DNA of 64,000 nt, taken from Marchantia polymorpha subsp. ruderalis (taxonomy: Eukaryota > Streptophyta > Marchantiopsida > Marchantiales > Marchantiaceae). Both the position numbers and the translations under genes were made by a program. Positions 1 to 14,607 of this stretch are shown here, piece after piece (within the stretch, counting starts at the first letter, position 1; each line of letters opens with the position of its first letter). The stretch covers positions 9,092,001 through 9,156,000 of the forward strand of contig AP031354.1 of assembly GCA_037833965.1 (NCBI GenBank), read 5' to 3'. The notes beneath the pieces were generated by a model. The model was not told where the DNA came from, made no database searches, and saw nothing but the letters and a program-made list of their open reading frames with translations.

Positions 1-1475
1 ACTACTCTTGTCGCACGAATGTATTCCAGTCCATTATTTGTGGCATTAAGAAGGGAGCTAACCAGCCTCTTGAAGGACTACTGGGTCTTCGGGCCAATCT
101 CATTGCATGCGAGTTTTGACGAGTTTTGCTCAACACAGGCAGGGAAGTAAATACTCACCACAACGACGTTGACTCGAGATGGTTCAATATATTCTAATTC
201 TTCTCAAGCTCATCAGTGGAGCTTGCTCCATGTTGACAACTACGCGAAAAGTATGACACATATCCATGCGACTTATGTGATGTGTTTGTTCGTATCCTCC
301 TCTCACTTGGCAAAAATAAAAATATATATCGTTTTGATTTGGTCAAGTGTAATATTTAGCTTTGGTATACAGCAGATTTCGTTCTTGCTGTTTTGCATAG
401 GTATGTCTAATCCGTGGATGATCATGACTCAACGTTTGGCTGCCACGCATGCTTAAGAAGAGATATCACGCTGTGCTCATACGTGTCAATGGTTTCACTT
501 ACCAATGACAGCTGTACGCCTTTATTCTCTGCACACATATCTTGATCATAGAAGTGGCTGATTTGAGGTACCAAGACATGTATTCAGTTTACTGTCTCAG
601 AAGTTTACTGTGATTTGCCGCTTCTTTCTTCCACTGGCAAGTGCTTTGAACCATAGTTTTAGCGACAACATTATAATATGAGACGACAGTCATGTCGAAA
701 GGTAGATTCTGTCTTCGAATGACGGGCCTGTGGGACTGGAATCCACTACATTTAAGATGGCAGTACTTAAAGTGTATGGAGGGTTTCGAATCCTAGCTGT
801 CCGGGATTCTTTCTGAACGTACTGCATTTGACGGGGATGAAGTCAAATCTAGAGTGCGGACTGATAGAGAGGAAGATGGCTGTGGTATGTGGATGTAGTA
901 CCTAACTATGGCGTGGGTTCATGTCAGCAAAGGGCGTACACTTGGGCACAGAAATTCAAGTCACATACACACGACTCTCCAAGTCAGCTTCGTGTCGTTG
1001 CAAAACATGAACCTGTATCGTAGGTACAGTTGGATCCATAATCTCTCACGCAGCAACTGGGCTTTCCCCGATGTACACACATGTCTCGGTTGACCCCATA
1101 TCACAGGAAACGCGGGTCGTGAAACTGTGGACACTTGGTGGCTTGAGGGCAGACATTCCAACTAACATTTATGCGAGGTTAGATGCTAGCATTCATGCAT
1201 TGCCATGAATGCAAACATTAAGTGTGAGTTGTACAGTACATATCCGTACAGTCCTGATCGTCATCATCAAATCAGATTGATCAACATGTCACAATTTTGC
1301 AGTACATTCCAACTCTTGCACTGGTCAACCAGGATGTCATGGACTATTTGGTCCCCATCACTCATTCACCATATGCGTGTTTCTGATGCTGTCTCTAGAT
1401 TTACAGCCGTAAGTTTGCCGGCACTAAGTACAGTGAACCTCGGAGCAAGACTTGCATGACATCCACTAATCTACA
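1..1475. other. Left flank with no supported gene
   Basis: Open frames here are short (under 100 codons), overlap on both strands, and show no recognisable motif or plausible chain of exons. Composition is mixed and not as AT-rich as the blocks further right. The 3' part presumably holds the 3' UTR of the minus-strand gene that ends at 1476. The stretch could contain an exon of a gene lying to the left, but nothing in it supports this. Confidence 0.5.
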
Positions 1476-4400
1476 CTAAGCTTTTTCAATAGCTTCCACA
1501 CATTCAGCAACGGGTGCCTTTCTTTTCATAGCTTCCATCAGCGCCTCATACACCTTAGCGTTGTTCTTCAAAAGCGAACCTGCGTATAGCACCTGCAAAT
1601 CATAAAACGGATCACGTCAGCTTGATGAAGAATTGCATTTCCAAGTATCATGTTTAACTTTGGCTTTCAGAAACAGAACATAACACAGCATACTTCACAA
1701 AGGAAGTTCATCTGGCAAGAACTTACAGCCCATCGGGTAAGATTTTGCTGATCATTGTTCGAAAGTGGTGGCTTTGTCCTGTTGATCAGTCTCTGCAAAA
1801 GAACACACCAGTTAGATTCACTTCGCACTATTTTCTACTGAGGATATATTCAGTTTGAGAAGGGAATTAGAATTTCACTTTAAGTACCTGTAGAGAGAAC
1901 AGATCCGCCGATTGACCCATAACCTTGTCAAACTTAAGACCTTCAGCGGCAAGACCAGCCATGGAAACCACAGCCAACCTTCACAGGAAGAGTACACATG
2001 AGATGAGGTGAGTCACATCTCCTGGATACTGACGTGTACAGCCTTCGTATCTAGGCCAAGAATAAATATCTACAAAACATTGACATCGTTTTTCTGTAGT
2101 ATCATATCGAGATCTGAAACTTGTTAATTTCCAAGCAAAGACCTGTCATGTTTTGAACAGCTGCTGTCTGTTCAACGTTCTGAGCTATCTCTCATGGTCT
2201 AGCAGAAATGCTAGGTATTCAACTGCCAGAAGCACGTATCATTCTTGACAGAGTAGGATACATTGCAATTACATACGGCTACAAGCATGTGCAAGATGGC
2301 ACAGATCAGATGTGTAACGCAGTTGTTAAAACCCTGTAAATTCAAAAATCTAAATTTTTCTATTTCGAGTTAAATTCAGGCGGTGAAGAAACTATCCCAT
2401 TATCAAGGCCGAAATCGTTACAGATGATTGTACACACCTGTCAAGCTCTCTTGAATCAAGCTGGCCTTCATATATCCTCTTCTGCAACTTCTCATCCACG
2501 AGATTTACGTGCTCCTTACCGAGATCAAGCGAATAAGCCACGATTGGAAGTCCCACCAAGTACGCCACTGATTACAAAATGAACATGAGTCAAAACAAGT
2601 CAGTCCACCTCATTAGCAAATGTGGTAATCAAAGGTCGCAGTTGTAGGACATCCTTGCAGTAAACATCGGTCCATCTTTCTTAAATTTTGTGCCAGTGGG
2701 CAGAATTTTGGAAGAGTACGGGTTACCTAAGAAGTGAGCAGCTTCATGCCTCAGAACACGCTCTTGGGAATCAGCAAAAGAGCCTGAGAACAGATCAATA
2801 CCCGCCTGCAACAATCTGAATGACCGAATGTCCAAGACATGAAATTAGCGGTTGTAGAGGACTCGTCCGAGCTCGAAGCAGAAACCACTCAGGTTCATAC
2901 ATCAGAGCTCAGATTTTCCACTTGAAAAAAGTCCTTTCAAAATCCTACCGAAATACTTTATGAACAGCCTTCTGAAGCAGACACATCCCAACACGGTGAT
3001 AATGCTAATTAAATGCATAGAATTTATGTTTACTTAATATTGCGCATATGAGTGTGTGGATCTCCGCAGTGAGTAATTCATAAGCTGCTCTGAATCGCCT
3101 TCAGAGAGCATGAATTTGAACAAGAGATTCACAGTCGTTAATGAAACCTATGAGCGAGCCCAGGGAAAGAAACAGGCCAATTTGAGAAATTCTTTAGTGC
3201 ATGAAACTCACCCAGGTGAAACACTTCCCACGGCTAGGACACCCAAAGATATGCCTCCAACCAAGTACGGCACGAAAAATCCCCAATCCTGTTCCAGAAG
3301 TATGTGGAGGTTTTCAGTGGAAATGAGCTGAGAGGCTTGATCAGAGAGAGTGCCCACTGAGCATCAATGTGTGCGGCCATGCATCCGGAGCAAATCAGAA
3401 TTGAGGAAATCTATGCTTGATCGGTGTCTTTGCAAGAATTGAAACTGTGTACTGTACCCCAGGTAGCTGGCCTGCGACCACTGCGATGACGCTGGTGGTA
3501 CCCACAACCGTCGCCAAGAAGGCAGCCTGCGCATGCCCCACAAGCCGAACAGATTTGCGAAGCTCATCAATGCAGTGCTCAGCATAACACTGCACAGATT
3601 CTATATTCATCTCGGCCTACGGCCATGTCGTCTTTCCATGCGAAAGCAGAGATGCTCGAGATTGATGCACACAGTACACAAACAGAGAATCTGCTGATAG
3701 GAGGGCATGTCGAGCAAGACAGCGCCGGAAGAGGTAAGAAGAGGACTCACGTCATTGCGGGTGCTCGGAATTGCAAGCTCCTCGGCGTTCTTGATTCCCA
3801 GAGTCGTGAGCTCGCGGATGAATGTCTGCAACATGCGGGAACAGGGCGTTAGAATCAAACAGTGGGTCGGAGTGCGAAGGAGCGAAGGAGCGGACGAGCT
3901 TGAAGGATTGAGGGGAGGATGAGGAGACGAAGACCAACCGTGCGCCGCGAAATTCCGGACGACGTGCTCCACTGCTTGGCGATGCCTGCTTCTCGCAGCT
4001 CGTCCAGCGTAGTCCTCACGGCGTCCGCATCCTTCTGCAATTCAGTTGCTTCGTCATCTTCCCGTCTGCTCATCTCCAATGCATGCACACCATCGCAGTT
4101 TAAGAAAAGCAAAGCCCGCGCAACGACGTCGACAGAAGGTCCTTGAACTGGCAATGGACAAGAATGCGGCGACTCATATCTTCAATCCGAGACTCAGAAA
4201 ACTCCTACACATTCATTCCATCCCTCTGCGCATTGTGTGATTGCATTGACAGCTTCGAACGATGGAAATTCCTAAAGGTTCAATTCTTGAGCGAAACTGG
4301 TTCGAAGTTCGTTCTTTGGAGGCACATTTGGGTCACGAGATCAGCGACTACGCACGAATGGAGGGAACATGACAGGATTTCAAATAGCCATGAAAAATCA

Positions 4401-4632
4401 CATGAACTCAGACGACACAAATGCGAGCGACTCTGACCGTTTCTATGGCCTTCGAGAGGGATTGGAAGGACTTCTCGGTGCCGACGCTGTCGGCGGCGGT
4501 GGCTCTGATCCGCAGCGAAGTGGCAGCCCATTTCCCGTTCCGCCCCACGACATTCCTTCGAGAAGCCGCTGCCGGGGCCAGTGTCGGAAGCAGCACTCGC
4601 GACCCTGCAGCTATGGCTACAGCGCGTTCCAT
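1476..4632 (-). CDS. Plastid M41-like (FtsH-related, VIR3-type) membrane protein
   Basis: Ten exons join in frame to 334 residues: 4438-4632, 3939-4034, 3751-3825, 3458-3526, 3212-3288, 2727-2815, 2438-2567, 1888-1978, 1727-1792, 1476-1592. The N-terminus (MERAVAIAAGSRVLLPTLAP) is rich in Ala, Ser and Arg and acid-poor, like a plastid transit peptide. Two hydrophobic segments follow at about 123-143 and 148-170. HEAAH at 194-198 is the HExxH zinc motif. The later MAGLAAEGL and GQSADLF segments parallel the FtsH protease region that carries the third zinc ligand. No AAA ATPase domain is present. The match is to a plant family that includes VIR3-like and 'stress-regulated' proteins, from memory of conserved blocks such as AGQLPG-DWGFFVPYLVG and SLLKNN. 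An upstream in-frame ATG at 4666-4668 would add 12 residues. Whether the protein is proteolytic is not shown. Family assignment is good; exon edges are hand-drawn. Confidence 0.85.
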
Positions 4633-5686
4633 CTCGACTGACGGGATCGGCTGCGGAAAGTGACGCAAATTTGATCACGGAAGCAGGCGAGCATTCGCAA
4701 TGCCGTCGAATGTCGCTAAGAAGGACGTGGACGTGGTGCCGGGCGGGGGACCGACCTGGCTCTCTCTGGACAAGTGGACGAAACACGCCTGTGCACAAGC
4801 TGAGCCATACGTTTGGGATGCTAGGCAACGCTTTGGAAGTCCACTCTGCCTGCTTGCAAGTCGGCCATGGAAAGTGTGAACCTGATGCATCCAATCTTAA
4901 ACCGATCACTCGAAGATAATTATCGCATCGATTGAATCATCTTTGGATGATCGGTTAAGTCAAAATCATTTCTGGAGTAACGCAGTCGTTAGCCATGAGG
5001 TTCATATTCTTCTCTCCCGTACTGGAGATTACTTCCCTTCTCAACCAGCTTCCTGACGATGGCACCACAGTTTACGTTCGTTGTCCACTTCCTGTCGACC
5101 CTGAAGTTTGAAAATTAAGACTTTATTTGATATGATACATTTTAGGAACTACGTCTTCTTTTCCACTACAGAGAGTTTAAGTCCGTAGTATTCCATTATG
5201 TTTTGTCTCCGTCCCTTCCATAAATTTCTCGCCGGTGGATGAGTGTTTGAACATAGTTGTTTACGCGTGCTCAAATCGGGGGTGCAAACCATCGTCGAGA
5301 AATCGTCTTCTCGGAAATGTCGTTTCGTTTGTACATCTACTCTTGATGACATGACACATTGACTTGGAATGCAACGTAAAGACTAATGCTGTCATACACC
5401 CAGACGTCCATTGAGAAGGTGGCATGAGTCAATTCACGGCAAAAGATCACATACATTCCGTACCACTTCCAATTAAGGAATTTCAGCTGACTCGCTGTGG
5501 ATCTTAAGATAGTTGGGCTTTACGACTCCGGCTGGGAGGAGACAATAAGACATACAGAAGGAGGGAGACCAGAGCAATGAAAGTTCGGGTACAGAAAGCT
5601 TGAGATGAAAAGTCTGTTTTAAATGTCGGCAAATTGAGACCAATACACGGATATTTTTACACAATTTTGAGTTTGATAATGTACAT
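4633..5686. other. Intergenic: upstream region of the M41-like gene and 3' region of psaK
   Basis: About 1 kb separates two minus-strand genes. The GC-rich part next to 4632 presumably holds the promoter and 5' UTR of the M41-like gene. The part near 5686 is the psaK 3' flank. Overlapping open frames around 4400-4920 on both strands are shadows of the GC-rich first exon and its upstream region. I see no other gene. Confidence 0.6.
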
Positions 5687-6483
<797 letters not shown>

Positions 6484-7039
6484 TTTTGCTGCGGATTGCG
6501 AATTGGTCGTCCGACTCGATGCTCGATGCTGCGCTGAGAATTGGGCGATGGACGAGCTTCTGATCGCGCCTCTGTCCTACAACACCTCCACAAATGCAGC
6601 AATCCTCCCACGCGCCTGGCTCTCGCCCTCTTGCTCGGGCAGTCCCTCCGGGCAGCGACACCGTGCGGCCAACCGAGCAAGGCGGCTCGTGCCCACGCCG
6701 CGGTGTTGTTTCGAACCGCGCTGGGAACTGCGCGCCTGCCCGAATGGGCTCAGCCAATGGAGCCTTCCAAAACAGGATCGGACCGGATAGCGGGTAGGGT
6801 TATGATCCAATCATAGGACCGAATGCCCTCCCCCGCGTCCTATATTCAATCTTGTTCCGAGTATTTCCGGTATCCCGTCGGGAGCCTTTGTCTGGGCCGC
6901 ATTTCTCGTTCTTGAGGATTTATTTCTTCTATAGCCTTTGTGTAGCCCAACGCGGTCGCCCCCAATTCATGACATTTGGGTGACCACGCACCGTAACCAA
7001 CCACGTACCTCTTGGCCCATGATTCTCGCACGTCCTACC
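6484..7039 (-). promoter_or_regulatory. psaK upstream region
   Basis: This GC-rich stretch lies directly upstream of the psaK start and should hold its promoter and 5' UTR. In gene orientation two ATTGG elements (inverted CCAAT) are present, at 6754-6758 and 6807-6811. The open frames listed by eye on both strands across 6540-6816 have no family signature and look like composition artefacts. GC content drops sharply beyond about 7040. The transcription start cannot be placed from sequence alone. Confidence 0.45.
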
Positions 7040-8600
7040 TGCACGGCTGGATTTTGCTCTAAAATACTATTGTTCGGTACATCAGTTGTAATTGTTCCAG
7101 ATAAGTAAAAGTGTGTGGTAAAATATTTCCATTGTAAGAACTGAATACATTTGAAATCTCTGTTATTTCCTTGAGGGCTGAAAATTAAAGAGCTTTTTTT
7201 ATATAAAATTGTATATATATATTTAAACTAAAAAATATGTTTCGTATACGATAGAAAGTAATCATTGAAATTAAAATTCTCAAATGAAAACTTCAGTTTC
7301 CAGAATTTTGCGTGAAATATTGAAATATTTTTCATTTATGCGTCTTTTTAAAAAAAATTCAATGTTTTTATGAATAATTTACTGAATAAGAGAAAAAAAA
7401 CTTCTGCATAAAATTTTTTCATTTATTTCATAAATATTTCCGTTCATTCCAGCTAACTTACTAAAGAGAAATTTATTTGCTAGCAATTCAAAGTACAATT
7501 AAAATATTTTATAATCACTCTCAATACTTTGACATCACCTTAATTTTACTCCGAGTATTTATAAAAAAAATATGAGACACAACGGTCTATAAGTGTTCCA
7601 AGACACAACCTACCTCACATGAAAATCTCTTGTTCCCCTCTTTCTTTTGAACAGCAACAGATTCAGAACAAAATTGATGTAGGAGCTGACATTTGAATTA
7701 TTGTGGATTTTTACGCTAAGAACAAAGTAACTTCGAGAAAAAAAAATATACTTTTAAGATGGATTGCTCTTATTAATCTTGATTATTTAGTACATTAGAT
7801 CATCATGACAGACAACATAACCTTGACATAACATATGTCAAACCTTCATTCAACAAACTGTTAAATCGGTAATGAAGCATATGTAGTATATGCTTACCCA
7901 TCCCTCATCAGATTTAGAAACCAGCCAGTAAAAAATTGTCTCTTTCGGATGAACTTGCCAAATTTCATGAAGATTTTACACTGGCACGTTCTAAGATCCA
8001 TAATCCGATTCCGTCAAAAGAGTTGTTCATGACTTGAATTCATATAAGTTCCACAGTGTGTTCATTCTCATGAGGTATGGTACAGGAATTTAACTATAAC
8101 CTACAAAATTGATATATTTTCAACGAACAATTGTCCTCGTATGTTTTTCAAGAATAGAGCTTAGGAATGCGAATTTGACCAACATGAGGAATTCAACAAC
8201 AACTGTTGTGTCTGAAGGCTACAAAAACAACCTGCTAAGTTATACTCGTGCAATAATGATTTCTTTATATCACTAATCTTCATATGATACAACATACTTT
8301 GGTAATATTTTTTCTCCAACTAAATCTAAGATAGAGACCTTCCAGAATATATTCCACCCATTATTTTTTTTCATTTAGAAATATTCTGCATTAACATTAT
8401 TACTAAAAAATTATCACACAAACTTTGGATCAAACATAGACATTCACCATGAAATCTTTTTATTCAAGTCCTAGACATTCAGAATACCAACAAATCAAAA
8501 ATAGAGACATTATTTTCTACGATCAAAAAGCTCATAATATTTTTCAAAAATTTACATATGAAATCTAGAAATATATTTCTATTATAATCTTATTAATAAA
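7040..8600. other. AT-rich gene-free block
   Basis: The sequence switches abruptly from GC-rich promoter DNA to very AT-rich DNA with long A and T runs and frequent stops in all six frames. I see no coding, RNA or intact transposon signal. It resembles old, heavily mutated repeat DNA, but no domain is left to classify it. Confidence 0.55.
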
Positions 8601-11600
8601 ATATATTAAATAGCCTGGCCTGGCAGGCAAGGAGCAGAGAATAGTCGAGCCTGTGGAGTGCTTGACTGAAGACAGGAGTGCATGCATTGAGAATTCGCAG
8701 CGTTGCAGCCGAATCCCCTGCACCATCACAGTCAGACACATTACTAAGTGCAGTGGTTGCGCGACGTCCACCTTAACGGATGTTCACCTGTTGACTTCCG
8801 TGTGAGAATAATTCTATACAAATATTGACTTTGACAATGCTTGACATTGACGGTGATTAATTTACGTCATATTGGTATGGATGCAATCGATTCCAGGACT
8901 GAAGAACTTTCAGGAAAATGAAGAGTTTGACCTCTGGTGCATTCTTCTAGCGTAATTGTTTGTTTTTGCTGCACACAATGTCATATGTTCGTCTATCACC
9001 ATCAGGGCTCAGGCACATAACAGTCTGTGGCGTCCAAATCTATTCATCCAAACGATTATGATGGGTAGATCTCGTCCAAGCATTTACTATCATCAGCCTT
9101 TTCCGACTTCACAGAGATTCATCGTTTTTAACTATGATTGTATGAATTGATATATCTATTTGAGATGTAATGAAGCTACATATGGGCGTCTCATACATCA
9201 TACTGGTGTGCATTTGAAAAATCGTCTACCAGTTGACTGAATGAAGCTATAAGGTTGTATCCATCTGTTTTACCAAGAGCCAATTGTTGATCAAGCCAGC
9301 TGCTACAGTTGGTCCACGTCTCGCTTTGTTTTCAGGGCTGTATAAACTTAATCTTGTAAGCAGAGGCATCAAGCATAACATCTGTAGTGTACCACAATGA
9401 TGCCTCAACCACAGCAGCCATGAAGGTTTACGAATGTGGTCCTGGTTCTCGACCTGCTCCGCCCCAGTTCCTACGTGGAATCTTTAAGTCTACTATCATT
9501 TATTGAGTTGCTCAAACAAAAATTGTAAAGCACATATTCAGGAGACAGGTCTCACAGTCCAAGAATCCTTGTGCTGTAGTCGGACTAGAGTTTCTAATCT
9601 GTGAGTCTGATCCTCACTGAAATGCGCCGTGGTGGAGGTGAGACAAGACGCATCTACCGTATCTGGTCTGACTGCCTTGCGGAAGACCGAATGCCCGTCG
9701 AGGAGCTGAACACGATCGTGACAGCCTAATAAGATAATGTGATGATAATTAGACAAAACACACTGAAACTTCTCAGGGAGAACCTATTCCCATTCGATAA
9801 CATAGCCGTGGAATCTGATGACGATGACGTAAGCGACTTCTCGATCTGATATTCTTAGATGGGTACGTTTGGACTCCATACTGCAAAGGATGCTACGACT
9901 CAGATTGAGGATTCCCAAACCATCGCAGTAGCGTACGGGACCCAGGTTTGTAACCAGGATCATACATCTGTCGGGTACATTGTCACTTTTGTGTACGTGG
10001 CGTACAAATCGTGCGGCCAGAAGGTGATGGTTGATGCTTGCAGTTCTTAGTACTTGCATTTCGTACGTCATATCATGCCTAAATCTCAATATAATGTTGT
10101 GCCAGTATACAACCTCTGCTGCGTGATTTTGATGGTTTCTTCATCAAATTAAGTAGAATTAATTGATCCCAGAAGTTCCGCCCCTCACCGCACCTTACCC
10201 CGTGACGCTGTCTATACAAGCTAGTGCATCTTCATCAGCGGAGAGCGATCAGACATCACGATCGAGTAGATTGGCTACCACGGTCCTCGGGGTGGACGCT
10301 GGGAGCAGACTATCGTCATCATGGCAAGTTGCGCCGTGTGCGTAGCCAGTGCTACAAGTGGTGTGAGACCAAAGCTCCGTGGCGCCGCCGGAACTTGGAG
10401 ATTGCAATGCTGCTCTGGTCATCACGATTCTTCTCCTGCTCATGAGCATCGTTCATGTCTTGGTGCAGCCGTCAGTCTATTTCCATGAGAAGGTTCGATC
10501 GCAACACCAGCTGTTTACGTCTTTCTGCGCGTGAATGTTTCATATCTGGCCATGGATCGTGGCTGTTCGTTCGGTGGTCTATCGGTGTCCTGCTTCCCGA
10601 TCTTCATAACCTTGGCGTCTCACTTGGATTACTTACTCACTTGCAGCATCTGGCGGCGTGTGGTGGTATTAAGGCGTTCTTAGCTTGCCCTCAAGATACA
10701 AGATTACAAGCTCATGAACATGGCGGAAGGTCAAGTGAATCCTTCAACACGCTGTCCGTGAGATGCGCAGTGAGAATACACAATCTAGCTTTCGTCTGTC
10801 CCCATGAGATGGAGCTAAACGACACGTATCCCTCAGATCAAACATAGTTAGCTTTCTGCTTTGCAGCATCAGTCGTTCTTCGTCGAGAACCGTACTTGCG
10901 CCTTATGGCGGTTCCATTCCGGGCTGAAGTGCTTTGCCACCGACCGCTATTTCGTGACTTGCTTCTCACGACAGCCCCGTGCTTGTGTCGATCACCAGAT
11001 ACGTGAGGTCTTGCAGTTTCCGACAATATGGCTCTAACTCAAAGACTACTGCTTCTACTGCCTGCACATCTCTGATTTTCAGATAGAATATTCAATATTG
11101 TTGGAAGTATCGTCTTGACTGATCTAATTCTATCAAGACTCTACCACCAACATTACTGAATACTTGCCTCTGTCGTCTGTAAGCACTAATCAAACTCTGC
11201 AAACTTCCACAAACATCATCGACAAGATTCTTCTCGTGAAAACCGAGAAAATAGATGTGGGCATAGATTTGCAGACATAGGCGAATCTCTCGAAAAGGTT
11301 ATGAAAAGAAATTGGTGGAATCTCTAGCAGTTTTGATTTACGTTAGCCATCTGATATCCAAAGATCATGATTCTTTCTGATATCATTGCCTTGCGACTCA
11401 TGCGGTCTCGATTTATAAAGCGTCGCCACAGAGTACCCAGACATACAATGGCCAGCTCGATCCTTTCTTGGAGTGCTGATTGGATCAATGGGAGATAATG
11501 CTTCATGGATCTCTGGATAGTTGGGAATCGACGACGGAAGCATTCGACGTAAGGTGATGGTCCTCTCTTTGAGACTGACCATGCTCAATGCCTGTGTTCA

Positions 11601-11869
11601 GTTTGAAATCCTGACAGCACTCCATACTCAATTCAATATCACGCCACGTGAAAACATAGTTAGTACCGAAGATCAGACTGGCAGTCGGAGAACTGTCAGT
11701 GTGATCGAACAGTTCAGGTATATCAAGAGCTCCAGGGCCAACACTTGATACATGCATCGTCCCTTAGAAGCAGCTCCGATTTCATCTCCTTCAGTTACCA
11801 ATATTCGCATTAAGTGCATCGCGTAGAGTTTGGGTTATACAACAATTCGAGTCGACCAAATTGTGTCAA
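8600..11869. other. Intermediate-composition stretch without a supported gene
   Basis: Base composition returns to near-genic levels. Several open frames of 60-130 codons occur; the longest begins with ATG at 10455 and ends at 10847. None shows a recognised domain, plausible splice chain or membrane or signal pattern. Around 9859-10050 a plus-strand frame weakly resembles the RNase H end of Ty1/copia polyproteins, so part of the stretch may be transposon debris. It could also hold a lineage-specific or non-coding transcript that cannot be recognised from sequence. Confidence 0.4.
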
Positions 11870-14445
11870 TGCATGCTATTGCATTGACATTACCGTCATT
11901 GAAGAAAGTCTTTGGATTTTTTTGGTTAGTTCTTGAACTTGAGAAACTGTTCTAGGTTCATCCACCACTTTTGGCCTGGTCAATCTGTACAAATAAACCG
12001 GTAAGCTGCGAAGCGATAAATTCTGTATCCTAGTCACAACCTGGAGAATTGGAAATAACTCGCCATCAATTAATTTCACAAGAATGTCCGTTCTCGATAA
12101 TCCACCTGTGAGTCATTGAATATGCTTGACTTCTGCTGCTATGGCCTCATAAGTGTATGCATTATATTACATAGAACGAAATAGGTTGAAGGTTGAATGG
12201 CTTGTCGCATGAGTCAATATTTGACAATATCTTAAATGACTAAAATTATGGAGATGTTCAAAAGTAAATGAAGGTGAAAATTTGAACTGAAGTTTAAGTT
12301 AAGCTTAACCTTTATATTGATTAATTTCATATGGTTTAAATCCGTAAGTCATATGCAGATCTTCCTCAATACATGGAAATTGAACTACATGATAAAATAG
12401 TTTGATCTATACGTTAAGAACCTTATACCCCTTATGTAACATTTTTTTCTTATTGTTTATATGTGAGGCAGTGTTGCTATTTATAAAGAAATCAGCCTGA
12501 AGTAAACAATGTTGCAGCTTTGGAAATAACAGCATGATATCTTATCTTTGAGTTGAAATCCTTAAAAGCTTAAGATTAAAAACATTTAGATTTTTTCAAT
12601 AACTTGATTTATAGTTTCTTTTTAAATATAAATCACAAAACTTAAATTGAAAACTTGAAATAAAAAACACGAAGTCATTAGATTATAAGTATTTATAATT
12701 TTAATAAAAAACCGGATTTTTCATTAAAAAAAGATTTTGAAATTTTAAAAAAACTTTATCATGGATTTAATGTAGATTCTAATATCATGTTTTTTCTAAC
12801 TCATGATGTTTGTACTTCATCATCAATTTAAAATCATAAATGTGTGAACACGTAAATTCAGCTATGCAACAAATTTAATAAATATAAACGTTATACAATT
12901 GACAAAATAGAAAACCAAATTCTTTTCAATACAAATAAGAAAAATACATTAATAAAATATATTTTTTATATACATACAATAGAAATTTACTCTGTTTGAA
13001 AGAAAAATCAAATCAATCTCTTTATGTTTCAAATAGTGAAAACAGAAAACGTTTTGTCATTGTCGTTTTGAAAAAATTAAATGTCTCAAAAGTTATCTGT
13101 TTGTCTATCTGATTTCAACTTATCATGTAGATAGCCCAAAACATACAAAACCTTATCTATATACATCTAAGTTGATAAACAAGTAATTAATGTTTTTGCC
13201 TTTCATTTCATACATGAATAATATATTATGATGCTTAGAAAATTATACTGATATTTATAAATGCCTTGAAATTTTATTATAAATTTTATTTTTTTCCAAA
13301 AAGTAATTTTTAATTTTTTTCAACATTGAATTTATATAATTTATTTTCTGTTCATATTTTAAATCTTGTTAACATTATTTCATTTGTTTTCACATGATCA
13401 AAAATAAGCTTGATTTTGATTTTTATATTTGATAAAAAAAATATTTAGTTTCAATTCCATCGTTGTATAATATAAGCCAAATGGTGGATTGCGTAATAAC
13501 AAAAAATATAAGTAGAAATTTAAATGAAATATTATGTAGTCTAACAGAATAATCATTTCCTAATATGAATGCAGAACATGATGTTATTTTAACGCTGATG
13601 TAATAAATCAAAAGGCTTATCAGATTACTTGTTATCTTTTTCATTTAAAGGATAAATAATCTAAAAAATTTAATTTATTAAGTAATATATTCAAGTAAAT
13701 ATTAATTTTCTAACCTATTTATTAAATTAATCCTATATTTTTTGATGAGATGTAATTTGAAATAAAATTTGATTTTACTGAATTTTTTTTAAAAAAAAAT
13801 TCAATGAATATGTTTACTTTTAGTTTAATAAATTAAATATTTTTATACAATTTCAAAATAATTTTATATTTAAAATGTATTTTTTTTAAATAATAGATAA
13901 TGATGTTCATAATCTGATTGCAAATAAATATTTTAGTATAATCAAATATCGATAATTATTTATAGAATATACAGAGTTAATAGTGATCAGCAATATAAAA
14001 ATTAAATTTGTATTGAAACATGATCACTGAAATTTAGTTTGGAACATTAAAAAATATATAAGATCTGAAAAAGTTTAATAAATTATATTTATTTATAAAC
14101 ATTTGAACGATGTTTACAATTGATACTGGTTTTTGTTATTGTTATTTTCAATTACAATATAACTGAAGTTTTTTTTATCAAACTTACATTTTCTTATTCT
14201 ACTAACTTATCAAAAAAATTCGTATTTTTTAGTTTTGAAAACATGATCTTAATTTGCTTATACATGTGTTGGATCTTTCGAGTAACATCAACTTTTAACA
14301 ATTGAAAAGCAATTAATATTAATTTACCAATCATTCAATTCAAATGAATTTTATTATCTACATAATATCTTATTCCAAAAGAATGTCATATATTTATAAG
14401 TTATGTTTTCTAGGCTTAAATGTCATACATGACAGCTCTTTAGTC

Positions 14446-14473
14446 AATATTTAGTACAAATGTACTAAATATT
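14446..14473. repeat. Perfect 12-bp inverted repeat, 4-nt loop
   Basis: AATATTTAGTAC at 14446-14457 and its reverse complement at 14462-14473 flank AAAT. Outside, AGTCAAT at 14442-14448 (partly overlapping the arm) recurs in inverted form as ATTGACT near 14481-14487, so the folded region extends imperfectly. It lies in the AT-rich block with no gene near it. Confidence 0.8.
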
Positions 14474-14580
14474 ATATATTATTGACTCATAAAATGTTAA
14501 AATTTATAATTTTTTGTAGAGTTACCTTAATCTTATATAATTTTTTGTCATGAATAATCAATCTCTAGAGCTTCTGACAG

Positions 14581-14607
14581 ATCACTTGTATTGTTAATAC
14601 AAGTGAT
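14581..14607. repeat. Perfect 12-bp inverted repeat, 3-nt loop
   Basis: ATCACTTGTATT at 14581-14592 is followed by GTT and then its exact reverse complement at 14596-14607. It lies about 110 bases after another perfect inverted repeat in the same AT-rich block. Nothing around it indicates a transcript. Confidence 0.85.

Noticed and set aside
774..812. tRNA-like box B sequence (GGTTTCGAATCC)
   Set aside because: An extra base breaks the T-arm consensus, and no matching A box or cloverleaf could be drawn.
4280..4909. 209-codon minus-strand frame over the first exon of the M41-like gene
   Set aside because: It is a shifted-frame shadow of exon 1; the neighbouring frame gives a transit peptide and splices correctly.
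10455..10847. 130-codon plus-strand ATG frame
   Set aside because: No motif, no plausible exon partners, and overlapping frames of similar length occur on the other strand; probably chance in balanced-composition DNA.
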